Origin: a virus
DNA: 59,177 nt
Reading direction: 5' to 3' (one strand)
IMG/VR virus record: IMGVR_UViG_3300024999_000117
Location: 1-59,177 of that record
The position numbers were made by a program, and so were the translations under genes. Position 1 is the first letter of the stretch, and the number at the start of each line of letters is the position of its first letter. Below, one piece after another: positions 32,747 through 39,759 of the stretch. The notes below the pieces were generated by a model that was not told the DNA's origin, did no database searches, and was given only the letters and a program-made list of their open reading frames with translations.

Positions 32747-33316
32747 TTAAGCCACCCCCAGCAGCCCCATAGCCAACGGCATCACCGACAAGGCACCCTT
32801 GATCTGATAGAAAAAGAACGGAATGATAAACACCCCGATATAGCCAAGCATGGCATACTTGATTTTGTCCTTGCCTCCTGGATTGCCTATGATAATCTCG
32901 ATAAGCCCCCATATAGCCATACCGATTCCGACGGGGAGGGCAAGTTCCTGCAACATACTGATAACGGGCTGTAGTGCCGGTGCTATGCCCATATACGTCT
33001 TTGCTGCTACTGGTACGGCCTGAGTTGCTACGCTGTATTGCCCTGCTAATGTGCTTATCGGGGCCATGGCCAGGAGGTTTATGCCCGTTGTCAGTGGTAA
33101 TATGTGACGTTTGGCGGCCTCGCGGATACGGGCCAGTCTGTCGCGTAAAGTTTCTGTTTCTGTTTTTGGCTGTGCCGTTTCAGGTTTTTGCGGAATAGTA
33201 ACGTTTTCGGGTTCTTTGGTAACGCTTTTCCAGGAAAAAGTATCGTTTTTTATAGGCTTAGTAACGGCTGTATTATAATTTACAACACGACCATTTATTT
33301 TTACTATCATCGGCAT
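32747..33316 (-). CDS. Membrane protein of the ATPase module
   Basis: 189 residues. Soluble, proline- and threonine-rich N-terminus (to about 75), a basic helix (TLRDRLARIREAAKRH), then three hydrophobic spans ending in MPLAMGLLGVA. The C-terminal half resembles VirB2/TrbC-like or TcpE-like small membrane proteins in outline only. ATG near GGGGGAAA. First gene of the module, followed at once by further membrane genes and the ATPase. Confidence 0.6.
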   Translation of the reverse strand: MPMIVKINGRVVNYNTAVTKPIKNDTFSWKSVTKEPENVTIPQKPETAQPKTETETLRDRLARIREAAKRHILPLTTGINLLAMAPISTLAGQYSVATQAVPVAAKTYMGIAPALQPVISMLQELALPVGIGMAIWGLIEIIIGNPGGKDKIKYAMLGYIGVFIIPFFFYQIKGALSVMPLAMGLLGVA

Positions 33317-33382
33317 TTCCCCCTTGTAGCTAATTTGATACGGTGATTAAATCTTATTCGCTACAACTTGTCCGATATAACC

Positions 33383-33435
33383 AATAAAAATAACCCGCTT
33401 AGCGGTAATTTATTCCTCCGCCGTAACGGGTTCTA
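33383..33435 (-). terminator. Possible terminator after 33410-33814 gene
   Basis: On the minus strand AACCCG near the gene end can pair with CGGGTT just before ATTTTTATT, with an inner CCGC/GCGG. The T-run supports a terminator, although the stem is irregular. Confidence 0.4.
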
Positions 33436-33814
33436 GGTAAAATAGCTCCTTGATTTTTTCAGTAGGGACTCTTAGGGATTCCAAGAGCAATAACAAAACA
33501 ACCACCGAAGGCTCACATTGTTCATTTATAACTTTACTGAGATAAACACGATTAACGCCTATTTCTTTTGCTACTTGAGTAATAGTTTTCCCGCTTGCAT
33601 CTATGGCTACCTTGACACTATTTTTTAGCATGACATTGCTTCTTTTGGTAGATATTTTTTCTTCTTGCCTCCCATACGGCTCCAACCACTCCATTATTAC
33701 CTGTCTTACAAACGAATCTTGATCAATTTTAGGGTTATGCTTTGCCGCCTTTTGATATATGGCAGCCAGTGTCTGAGCTAAGTCTTTCGGTAGTTGGATT
33801 TGCTCAAAGTTCAA
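33410..33814 (-). CDS. Regulator with C-terminal XRE helix-turn-helix
   Basis: 134 residues. The first 65 residues are helical and unlike an HTH; the rest is an XRE-type domain (TITQVAKEIGVNRVYLSKVINEQCEPSVVVLLLLLESLRV in segments). TTG start with GGAGGTGG. Located just upstream of the membrane/ATPase genes and divergent to the 33879-34010 frame, so it may control either. Confidence 0.72.
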   Translation of the reverse strand: MNFEQIQLPKDLAQTLAAIYQKAAKHNPKIDQDSFVRQVIMEWLEPYGRQEEKISTKRSNVMLKNSVKVAIDASGKTITQVAKEIGVNRVYLSKVINEQCEPSVVVLLLLLESLRVPTEKIKELFYLEPVTAEE

Positions 33815-33878
33815 AGTACCACCTCCTGTATAGTATATGTTACGAATTGCAGGTTAATAATACAGTTGAGGTGATAAT

Positions 33879-34010
33879 GTGATTTCTCTTTTGAATTTAA
33901 AATACAAAGACAAGGCTTGCGACCGCGACAGCTACGACATCAACAAAGCCGCCAAAGACATAGCCGACAAGACCAAAAAAGAACAAAAAATAAGCCCTAC
34001 GAAGGCTTAA
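33879..34010 (+). CDS. Possible 43-aa charged peptide gene
   Basis: GTG start with GAGGTG five bases upstream gives a 43-residue, strongly charged peptide (KYKDKACDRDSYDINKAAK and following). A good plus-strand terminator follows at 34145. It overlaps on the other strand a hydrophobic frame; only one may be translated, or this strand may act as antisense RNA. Confidence 0.4.
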   Translation: MISLLNLKYKDKACDRDSYDINKAAKDIADKTKKEQKISPTKA

Positions 34011-34076
34011 AGTAGATATACTTTGGGTTCTTAGTGCCAGTAAGAACATAATAATATAATTCGTCATGCAAAACAA
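33897..34076 (-). CDS. Possible hydrophobic peptide, antisense to 33879 gene
   Basis: A 59-residue, mostly membrane-type peptide (NYIIMFLLAL, YFLFFFGLVGYVFGG and a V/A-rich end). GGGGAGG lies upstream, but is closer to a TTG than to the better ATG nine bases later. The Shine-Dalgarno (34080-34086) can pair with TCCTCCC formed by 34111-34117, which would hide it. Reminiscent of type I toxin messages; unproven. Confidence 0.35.
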   Translation of the reverse strand: MFCMTNYIIMFLLALRTQSISTLSLRRAYFLFFFGLVGYVFGGFVDVVAVAVASLVFVF

Positions 34077-34144
34077 ATGTCCTCCCCTGGTACGCATTAT
34101 CAAGAGGCGCGGGAGGATCTGTTGGGTATATTATAGCCTATTTT

Positions 34145-34176
34145 CAGTAGGGCCACAACTGCCCTACTGCTTTTTT
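34145..34176 (+). terminator. Plus-strand rho-independent terminator
   Basis: Stem CAGTAGGGC (34145-34153) / GCCCTACTG (34161-34169), 7-base loop, then CTTTTTT. A classic terminator for plus-strand RNA, which supports transcription of the 33879-34010 region. Confidence 0.75.
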
Positions 34177-34250
34177 GCGTTACTCTTAACTTCGTTAATG
34201 CGTTACTCAAAAGCTATTCGGTAACGGGTTAAAATATGCGTGTTTTGTGG

Positions 34251-34280
34251 AATAAAAATAACCGCCCGGAGGCGGCTAAA
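34251..34280 (-). terminator. Minus-strand terminator after 34281 gene
   Basis: AGCCGCC / GGCGGTT stem with TCCG loop followed by ATTTTTATT on the minus strand, immediately after the stop of the 43-residue gene. Confidence 0.7.
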
Positions 34281-34412
34281 CTATCTGTGACAGTCCCACA
34301 TAGCTTTTGTTTCAGTATACATCCACAGTGTTTCCTCTGTTGCCAAAAACCAACCCTGCGCCCAAGGTACAAAATTTCTGTAGCAATTTGATATATAAAT
34401 AAGAGTATCCAT
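34281..34412 (-). CDS. Small 43-aa protein
   Basis: ATG with GAGGGGG eight bases upstream; 43 residues rich in W, Y and C (NCYRNFVPWAQGWFLATEE). The 26 bp before and including the start are identical to those of the next upstream gene, and a terminator follows the stop. Function unknown. Confidence 0.6.
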   Translation of the reverse strand: MDTLIYISNCYRNFVPWAQGWFLATEETLWMYTETKAMWDCHR

Positions 34413-34436
34413 CAAAATTCCCCCTCTGATTTATTT
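34411..34436 (-). repeat. 26-bp repeated leader, copy 1
   Basis: Identical for 26 bp to 34774-34799. Contains the ribosome site and the first bases of the start codon for the 43-residue gene. Copy 2 does the same for the 34431-34775 gene. Confidence 0.85.
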
Positions 34437-34775
34437 TCCTCCTAGAGCTAATTTTTCCGAACGGTATTCTGTCCAGGAAAATAACTCCTTTAGTTTTTCC
34501 AAAAATAATATTCCCTTAGCGTTCTCCCCGTCGTCCATCGGAACACCATAGTTTACTACTAAGCGCCGGTCTATTTTAGCAGCATAGTAGCGTGGGCAAC
34601 TAGCATCCCACCTTGTGGGTACAAACAGCACTTCACAAATATATTGACCGTTGCCACACGTTTTTCCCGTAGACGCTTTTCCCATTTCCTCTTCTGTCAT
34701 AAATATTTCTACATACGCCCCGCCTCCGGGGTTGGTTCCTTTGTCGAAAGTTCTGTTATTTATTAGAAGATTCAT
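34431..34775 (-). CDS. Uncharacterised accessory protein
   Basis: 114 residues from the ATG with GAGGGGG. Mixed alpha/beta protein with G-G-G-A-Y-V-E-I-F near the start and a W-D-A-S-C-P-R-Y-Y-A-A-K segment. No family recognised. Shares its leader with the 43-residue gene downstream, so both may be controlled together. Confidence 0.6.
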   Translation of the reverse strand: MNLLINNRTFDKGTNPGGGAYVEIFMTEEEMGKASTGKTCGNGQYICEVLFVPTRWDASCPRYYAAKIDRRLVVNYGVPMDDGENAKGILFLEKLKELFSWTEYRSEKLALGGK

Positions 34776-34799
34776 CAAAATTCCCCCTCTGATTTATTT
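34774..34799 (-). repeat. 26-bp repeated leader, copy 2
   Basis: Second copy of the leader described at 34411-34436, in the same orientation and position relative to its gene. Suggests duplication of a leader with gene exchange downstream. Confidence 0.85.
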
Positions 34800-34838
34800 C
34801 CTGGCGGGGCTTTTTCGGCTAACCCCAAGCCGTTGGAA

Positions 34839-35120
34839 CTAATCGCACTCGCATTCCCGAAATAACTTACCGCATCGTAGGCAGGTTGTTGTTTCCTGTC
34901 TTTCTAGTATTTTTTTTAACTTAGAACTGGCTATTTCTTGCTCAATTGCGGCCAGTTCTAAAAACAAATCTCTTCTTTGAATGTAGTCTGGAGCTTCGTC
35001 TGGTTCTGCTTCTACGAGACCTAGACATTCGAGTAAATCTTTTCTGGCGTTCAAAAGACTACTACCCCAAACTTTATTTTTTAGTTCGGTATAATCTAGC
35101 ATGACGATGTCTGATTTCAT
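34839..35120 (-). CDS. Small protein with C-terminal zinc motif
   Basis: 93 residues. Helical first part, then CLRCGKLFRECEC, a C-x2-C...C-x-C pattern likely to bind zinc. ATG with GGGGGA upstream, about 50 bp after a good promoter (35196-35168). Function unknown; the tail resembles small regulatory or DNA-binding zinc proteins. Confidence 0.6.
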   Translation of the reverse strand: MKSDIVMLDYTELKNKVWGSSLLNARKDLLECLGLVEAEPDEAPDYIQRRDLFLELAAIEQEIASSKLKKILERQETTTCLRCGKLFRECECD

Positions 35121-35167
35121 TAATTTTCCCCCTTAACCGGTTCTCCCGGCTGTTTTCTACTGATATA

Positions 35168-35196
35168 AGTATATCACTGGTGCAACACCTAGTCAA
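35168..35196 (-). promoter_or_regulatory. Sigma-A promoter P2 (paired with 36446 promoter)
   Basis: TTGACT (35196-35191), 17-bp spacer, TATACT (35173-35168). The surrounding sequence TTGACTAGGTGT and TATACTTATAT is shared with the promoter at 36446-36474. Drives the 34839-35120 gene and probably those after it. Confidence 0.75.
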
Positions 35197-35350
35197 CACC
35201 TTTTTCAATTTCTTTGACGTGCTTTTCTAAAATAATAGTTAAATACATCGACAGTGTTCTTTTGTCAAGCTCAGCCAACTCTCTGAGCTTTTTTGCCAAC
35301 TCGCGCGGAAAAGTGATCGGTACGCGCTCATTTTCTGGTGCTATTCCCAT
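35189..35350 (-). CDS. Ribbon-helix-helix (Arc/CopG-like) protein
   Basis: 53 residues from an ATG with AGGAGG six bases upstream. VPITFPRELAKKLRELAELDKRTLSMYLTIILEKHVKEIE (in segments) is the strand-helix-helix of Arc/CopG-type regulators. It lies between the two shared promoters and is the natural candidate to bind their common element. A longer in-frame opening exists but overlaps the next gene in a non-protein-like way. Confidence 0.7.
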   Translation of the reverse strand: MGIAPENERVPITFPRELAKKLRELAELDKRTLSMYLTIILEKHVKEIEKGVD

Positions 35351-35402
35351 GATGTCCTCCTGTGCGGCCCGCCCGATGAGCGGAACGGGCCTGGTTTTTG
35401 TG

Positions 35403-36386
35403 TTATAACATGTTTTTGTAAAGAGAAATTTTCTCAGGTTCAATGTCGCTAATCTTGTCTCTCGACCATCCATCCTGGTTAGCCAGATGCTGGTCATCGC
35501 GCCCTGCTGTATATATCGCTTCACCGTCGCGGAACAGGTATTCAACTTTCCAGTTGCCAGCCTCGAAGTTTTCCATGTCTTCATTGTCGCATGAGTTTTG
35601 CTCGTCTGAGACAAAATCATCCATAATGTCATGCAGAACGTCGTATACTTCCTCGTCATTTTCCTTAACCCAGTCGGTGTCTGTTGTGAAGCTAACGTGG
35701 TCAAGGAGAATATCTTCCGAGTAAATTTCCATGTCTGCACCGGTGCCGCATTGTTCCGTTTTACTGTACCAACTGCCTTCCTCCTCCACGTACATGCTGG
35801 CATCGTGCAGGTTTAGAACTGCATCCTCAGGTATTTCTACTTCAACTGTGGTTTTCGCTGGGATGATTGTATCTCCCAGGTCTGTTACTATTGTGATGTT
35901 GATGTTTTCGCCGTTGTAAATTTTCATGTTTCTGTTTCCGTTTGCATCACGCAACCTTGTCAACTCGGTGCAAAAATCATCAATATTGCCCCATGCTGTG
36001 CTTGTATCGTTTTCACACTCGTCCATAATATCTGAGTGACCATAAACCTTATACCCGCCTACCCTGATCTGCTCGTCTTCTGGTTCCAGTTCTGCCGCCT
36101 CTTCTTCGTGTCCGTCCCATCCCTCGGTAGTGCCATCCACCATAAAATCGTGATAGTGTTCGGCTGCCTGCTTAGGATTTTGATAGTAGTGCGAAAATCC
36201 AGGCAGTTGCAGCGTAACCCCACCAGCGTTATCAAAAATAATCTGGGTATTATTTAAGTTATTTTCGATCTGTATACAATCAGGACAAAGGTTAGTATCG
36301 CTCTTAAGTCCAACCACTCCAATACCCTCCAAAAAATTATCCGTCCCATCATCCCATAATTTGCCACATTTTTTACATTTTATCAT
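35403..36386 (-). CDS. Highly acidic accessory protein with zinc ribbon
   Basis: 327 residues. N-terminal C-K-K-C-G-K-L-W and later CPDC give a zinc ribbon (residues 4-35). The remainder is very rich in D and E (for example EEEAAELEPEDEQ, CDNEDMENFEAG) with few K/R, and has several short beta-like segments. Transcribed from the strong promoter at 36446. Strong negative charge is a feature of DNA-mimic proteins such as anti-restriction factors, but nothing else proves this. Family unknown. Confidence 0.65.
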   Translation of the reverse strand: MIKCKKCGKLWDDGTDNFLEGIGVVGLKSDTNLCPDCIQIENNLNNTQIIFDNAGGVTLQLPGFSHYYQNPKQAAEHYHDFMVDGTTEGWDGHEEEAAELEPEDEQIRVGGYKVYGHSDIMDECENDTSTAWGNIDDFCTELTRLRDANGNRNMKIYNGENINITIVTDLGDTIIPAKTTVEVEIPEDAVLNLHDASMYVEEEGSWYSKTEQCGTGADMEIYSEDILLDHVSFTTDTDWVKENDEEVYDVLHDIMDDFVSDEQNSCDNEDMENFEAGNWKVEYLFRDGEAIYTAGRDDQHLANQDGWSRDKISDIEPEKISLYKNML

Positions 36387-36445
36387 AATATTCTATCTCC
36401 CTCCGGCTCCCGCCGTGTTATTTTGTTTCCCTCTTCTTGTATATA

Positions 36446-36474
36446 AGTATACCACAGGTGGTACACCTAGTCAA
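36446..36474 (-). promoter_or_regulatory. Sigma-A promoter P1 with palindrome in spacer
   Basis: TTGACT (36474-36469), exactly 17 bp, TATACT (36451-36446). The spacer and -10 region hold TACCAC-CT-GTGGTA, a perfect 6-bp inverted repeat, a likely operator. Lies upstream of the acidic protein gene, after the late-operon terminator. Confidence 0.78.
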
Positions 36475-36505
36475 CACTTATTTTATAAAGTTGGACAAAA
36501 TAAAA

Positions 36506-36530
36506 AGCCCCGACCGCATAGGCCAGGGCT
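36506..36530 (-). terminator. Late operon terminator
   Basis: On the minus strand AGCCCTGGCC pairs (two wobbles) with GGTCGGGGCT, then TTTTATTTTG. It directly follows the DUF6527-like gene, the last gene of the structural-lysis operon, and separates it from the accessory region. Confidence 0.8.
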
Positions 36531-36537
36531 AAACTAA

Positions 36538-36810
36538 CTAATCAATATCAGGCAATTCTACAGTTTTATTCGCCAGTTCATGAAAACAATCACTAAGAAA
36601 TTGTATTTTCCCTTCACTCACGAAACTATGGCATCTTGAGCCAGAATCATGTTGATTAACTAGCATAGACGGTGAAAATGTGGGTTTTTCAAAATCACCA
36701 TTAAATGACCATCTACTGTCAAATAAATGATGTGTTTTACAGCCCGGACAAAATATCAAATACCCGCCAAACTCACCACTGGAATTATTAATAACCTCTG
36801 TTTTGGGCAT
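36538..36810 (-). CDS. DUF6527-like protein at the end of the lysis block
   Basis: 90 residues. Pattern GYLIFCPGCKTHHLF, WSFNGDFEKPTFSPSMLV, RCHSFVSEGKIQFLSDCFHELANKTVELPD is the recognised phage family, often mis-annotated as ammonia monooxygenase. Cysteines and histidines probably bind metal. Function unknown; it habitually lies near lysis or tail genes. Confidence 0.8.
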   Translation of the reverse strand: MPKTEVINNSSGEFGGYLIFCPGCKTHHLFDSRWSFNGDFEKPTFSPSMLVNQHDSGSRCHSFVSEGKIQFLSDCFHELANKTVELPDID

Positions 36811-36811
36811 C

Positions 36812-37531
36812 CTATCCCCTCGCCTTCAATGCGTTCAACGCAACCTTGAGTAAAAACCAGGCAGTAACCGGCTCATCCGGATTATGATCCCCGACAATCA
36901 GACCGGCCTTCTTTGCTTCCTCCATAATATCAATCTTCCATTGCTCCTGGCCCGGTTGTTTCGGTGCAGGTTCCGGCAGTTCTACTCCAAGAAAATCACA
37001 TATCCCTCGAGCGATAGCCATAGCAGCCCTGTTCTGAAAATCTTCCGACTGCAGTAATTTTTCCTCTACTGAATTTGATATGAAAGCTAACTCCACTAAT
37101 GCAGATGGCATTTTACTCTGCCTAAGAACGGCAAAGTTTGACTGTTTTGTTCCCCGGTCAGCTAAGCCCAGGGCAGGAACTAAACGATCCTGCAAGCATT
37201 GAGCAAGTACAGCGCCTTTTACGCTGCCTGGATAGCAGTGTGTTTCCGTGCCATGCGCCGTTGCATCAGCAGCAGCATTGCAGTGAATCGAAACAAAAAC
37301 ATCGGCACCGGACTGATTTGCTTTATTCGCCCTGGCAGATAAGTCACCACCAAGGCTTGAACCAAGAGCATAATTAGCGTCTCTTGTCAAAATTGCGGTC
37401 ATCACCGGTTGTAAAAGTTCGCTTACTTTTCTCGCTACTGCCAGATTTACGTCCGCTTCATGCACTCCTGTCGGGCCGATGGCACCAGGGTCTTTTCCGC
37501 CATGCCCGGGATCTATTGTTACTCTAAACAT
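36812..37531 (-). CDS. N-acetylmuramoyl-L-alanine amidase (endolysin)
   Basis: 239 residues. Amidase_3 catalytic domain at residues 1-180 with zinc ligands H10 (DPGHGG), E25 (HEAD), H83 (SIHCN) and catalytic E147 (ALVELAF). The C-terminal about 55 residues are a short tail module likely for wall targeting. It cuts the bond between N-acetylmuramic acid and L-alanine to release virions. The start overlaps the holin gene end. Confidence 0.93.
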   Translation of the reverse strand: MFRVTIDPGHGGKDPGAIGPTGVHEADVNLAVARKVSELLQPVMTAILTRDANYALGSSLGGDLSARANKANQSGADVFVSIHCNAAADATAHGTETHCYPGSVKGAVLAQCLQDRLVPALGLADRGTKQSNFAVLRQSKMPSALVELAFISNSVEEKLLQSEDFQNRAAMAIARGICDFLGVELPEPAPKQPGQEQWKIDIMEEAKKAGLIVGDHNPDEPVTAWFLLKVALNALKARG

Positions 37532-37937
37532 TTTCCTTTTCCTCCTTGCCGCCTGACTTCCCTTTTAAAATCTCAACGGCCTGCTTAATAATGTCCGGCA
37601 CCGGCAGTCCGATCCTGCCGGAATTTTCGACTATACTCAGGAGTTCGTTGGACAGGTAAAAAAATATAACTGCATCCCTGAATACGTGTCCCTGAGCAAT
37701 AGCTGTGTCTACTAGGTGGGCCACTGCCACCATACCGAAAATAAATACTTTTCTAGCTATGCCTTTCAGCCCGACAGAACTTGACAGCACTCCTTCGATA
37801 GCAGCCGCCACCATACCTGAGAGATAATCCATAACCACAAAGGCCAGCAACACGCCCAGCAGTGTTGACCAACCGCCGAAGAAAAAGGACACCGCTGCCC
37901 CACTTACTGCTACTAGAGTTTTAAATGTGTTTTCCAT
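37524..37937 (-). CDS. Phage holin (toxin secretion/lysis holin family)
   Basis: 137 residues from the ATG with AGGAGGTG. Hydrophobic spans near residues 10-40 (VAVSGAAVSFFFGGWSTLLGV and VLLAFVVMDYLSGMVAAAIE) and 60-80 (IFGMVAVAHLVDTAIA), with the conserved KGIARKVFIF and a charged end, as in the TcdE/Cph1-type holins. Forms the membrane lesion that lets the amidase reach the wall. Confidence 0.88.
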   Translation of the reverse strand: MENTFKTLVAVSGAAVSFFFGGWSTLLGVLLAFVVMDYLSGMVAAAIEGVLSSSVGLKGIARKVFIFGMVAVAHLVDTAIAQGHVFRDAVIFFYLSNELLSIVENSGRIGLPVPDIIKQAVEILKGKSGGKEEKENV

Positions 37938-37979
37938 CTTGCACCTCCTGTTTAAATTAAAATAACCCCCGTTTTGGAG

Positions 37980-38043
37980 GTATACTTTCAAGCCTTGATT
38001 TCACTGAGGTATACATAGGTATACTTGTATACTTTTTGTATAC
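37980..38043. repeat. Cluster of five GTATAC sites before the holin
   Basis: The palindromic hexamer GTATAC occurs at 37980, 38009, 38019, 38027 and 38038, mostly 8 to 11 bp apart, in the short gap between tail-tip and holin genes. The density is far above expectation and resembles a cluster of regulator sites. Confidence 0.6.
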
Positions 38044-39759
38044 CTAAGATAATATTTTAGATTTAACCGTCCCCGCCGAAATCTGCTTCAAATAGTCCGA
38101 CAATAGCGGTTTATTAATCTTGCCACCACTGTCCACGGTAAACTGAGTATAAAACCCATCTTTGCCAAATCTGTGTGTCACCGTTGTAATAGTACCCAGC
38201 AAATTAGGCCCGTCCTCGTCGACGATCTGCGCTGCATCCCCCGGCATCACCTGCGGTCGGATCGGCCCAACAAATTCTTCTACCTCACCAGAGTTACTTA
38301 GCTGTTCAGCTATCTCAGTAGCCAATGCCGCCGCCTGGATCGATGTAGTACCATCCGGGCACTGCTGATATAGCGTTTTCTGTGCAGGAGGTAGCCAGCC
38401 CAGATTTGACGATACTGGCCTATATGCCTTAACTGCGAAATCTGAGGTATGCACGCACACCCGCCCATACGTGTTGTTGTCATCCTTCGTAACTGACCTG
38501 GAGAATACGTCCCGGTTCCGGTAAAATGTATACGTCCCAGGCTGTGTAAACGCTTCATCTGTGCGCTCTGCAATGACTACCTTGCCGTCTGGTTCCTCTC
38601 GAATCATCCAGTCCCGGACAGTCGTTAAAACGTCATTAATGCCGCTCAGAATATCCTGGTTGGGTGAAAATTCCATGCCTAACTCAGCAGTTTCAGGACC
38701 GACATAATAGTTTGTTATACCGGCACCTGTGAGGATTTGGGTTAGTAATGACTGAGTAACTACTTTGGAATAAACATTTCTCTCATCAAATGTCTGGTCT
38801 TTGAGATACTTCCCAATACTATTCCGTGCATCCACTGACACATTTGCCCTGCCTACGGCAAAATTTGTCCTGTCAACGTAAAAAGATCCCATCAGTAGGG
38901 GATCTGAGTCGCCAGCTTTGAAATTTAGTTTTATTTTTGATGCTGGCGGGTAATTTGGGATATATTCATTTATTATAAAATTTTGCCAAACAAAATATGG
39001 GTACCGGTTGTTATAGTAATTATCTATTTTCCAAATCCCATCAAAATCCCAATCAATAAATGTGGCTTGATTATGCATTTCGCTAGTTGTCTTACCTTCC
39101 CCACCTGCGCTTGTTGATTGACCAGACACCTCTGTGTCCCAGTAAGAGTTGATTACCGTAACACCTGATGCTACGCTGCCAATCATCCCTCCTGTATCAG
39201 TTGAACCAATTACAAGACCAACTGAGTATGAATTAGTAATTTGTGACTGATATCCCCTACCAACTACTCCTCCAACGTGTTGCGTGCCCATAACGGTACA
39301 AAAGGATTGACAATTAGCGACAGTACCTGACGTAAAGAGATAACCAGCTACTCCTCCAACGTATAAACTACCGTTTATCGCACCCGTACAAAAACATTCT
39401 GAAATATCTATTGCAACAAGTCCTCCAAATACACCTACATAATTAGCACCCGTTATGTCTACGTTAACGAGTCCTAATTGATGGACGGTTCCACTTCCAG
39501 AACCAATAAAAAGACCACTTTGATCTGAAGTTCTATTTATATATAGACCTGATATTTTATAACCCATGCCTTCAATTGTTCCGTTAAATGTCCCTATTGG
39601 AATCCAACCTGCGCCGTTATTCCAAGTCTCTGTCTCTGATGCGTCTATGTCAGCCGTTAGCTTGTAGTGTGCGCTTAGATAATTTCTGATATTATTCAAA
39701 TCTGTCAAGTTAGAAATTAGATAGGGATCTGCTATTGTTCCCAATCCACCACTAAACAT
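38044..39759 (-). CDS. Tail-tip protein with GLUG-repeat insertion
   Basis: 571 residues. Residues 1-220 carry GLUG-type repeats (GGVAGY, GGVVGRG, GGMIGS followed by SYWDTEVSG), a beta-solenoid-like adhesive module. The rest resembles a baseplate-hub or tail-fibre attachment domain (SVDARNSIGKYLKD, MFSPNQDIL-like segments, and a final VDSGGKINKPLLSDYLKQI). Likely contacts the host surface. Its start overlaps the preceding tail gene. Confidence 0.65.
   Translation of the reverse strand: MFSGGLGTIADPYLISNLTDLNNIRNYLSAHYKLTADIDASETETWNNGAGWIPIGTFNGTIEGMGYKISGLYINRTSDQSGLFIGSGSGTVHQLGLVNVDITGANYVGVFGGLVAIDISECFCTGAINGSLYVGGVAGYLFTSGTVANCQSFCTVMGTQHVGGVVGRGYQSQITNSYSVGLVIGSTDTGGMIGSVASGVTVINSYWDTEVSGQSTSAGGEGKTTSEMHNQATFIDWDFDGIWKIDNYYNNRYPYFVWQNFIINEYIPNYPPASKIKLNFKAGDSDPLLMGSFYVDRTNFAVGRANVSVDARNSIGKYLKDQTFDERNVYSKVVTQSLLTQILTGAGITNYYVGPETAELGMEFSPNQDILSGINDVLTTVRDWMIREEPDGKVVIAERTDEAFTQPGTYTFYRNRDVFSRSVTKDDNNTYGRVCVHTSDFAVKAYRPVSSNLGWLPPAQKTLYQQCPDGTTSIQAAALATEIAEQLSNSGEVEEFVGPIRPQVMPGDAAQIVDEDGPNLLGTITTVTHRFGKDGFYTQFTVDSGGKINKPLLSDYLKQISAGTVKSKILS

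Noticed and set aside
35361-35400. GGCCCG/CGGGCC hairpin as a terminator
   Set aside because: Its T-run is on the plus strand, where no gene lies upstream; on the minus strand it is only a possible leader hairpin.
35351-35803. Long in-frame extension upstream of the ribbon-helix-helix gene
   Set aside because: Composition is not protein-like, it is antiparallel in frame to the acidic protein gene, and the ATG at 35350 has a perfect ribosome site.
36538-36810. Ammonia monooxygenase subunit
   Set aside because: The short zinc-type phage family carries that label in databases by error; the sequence has no membrane or copper-enzyme features.
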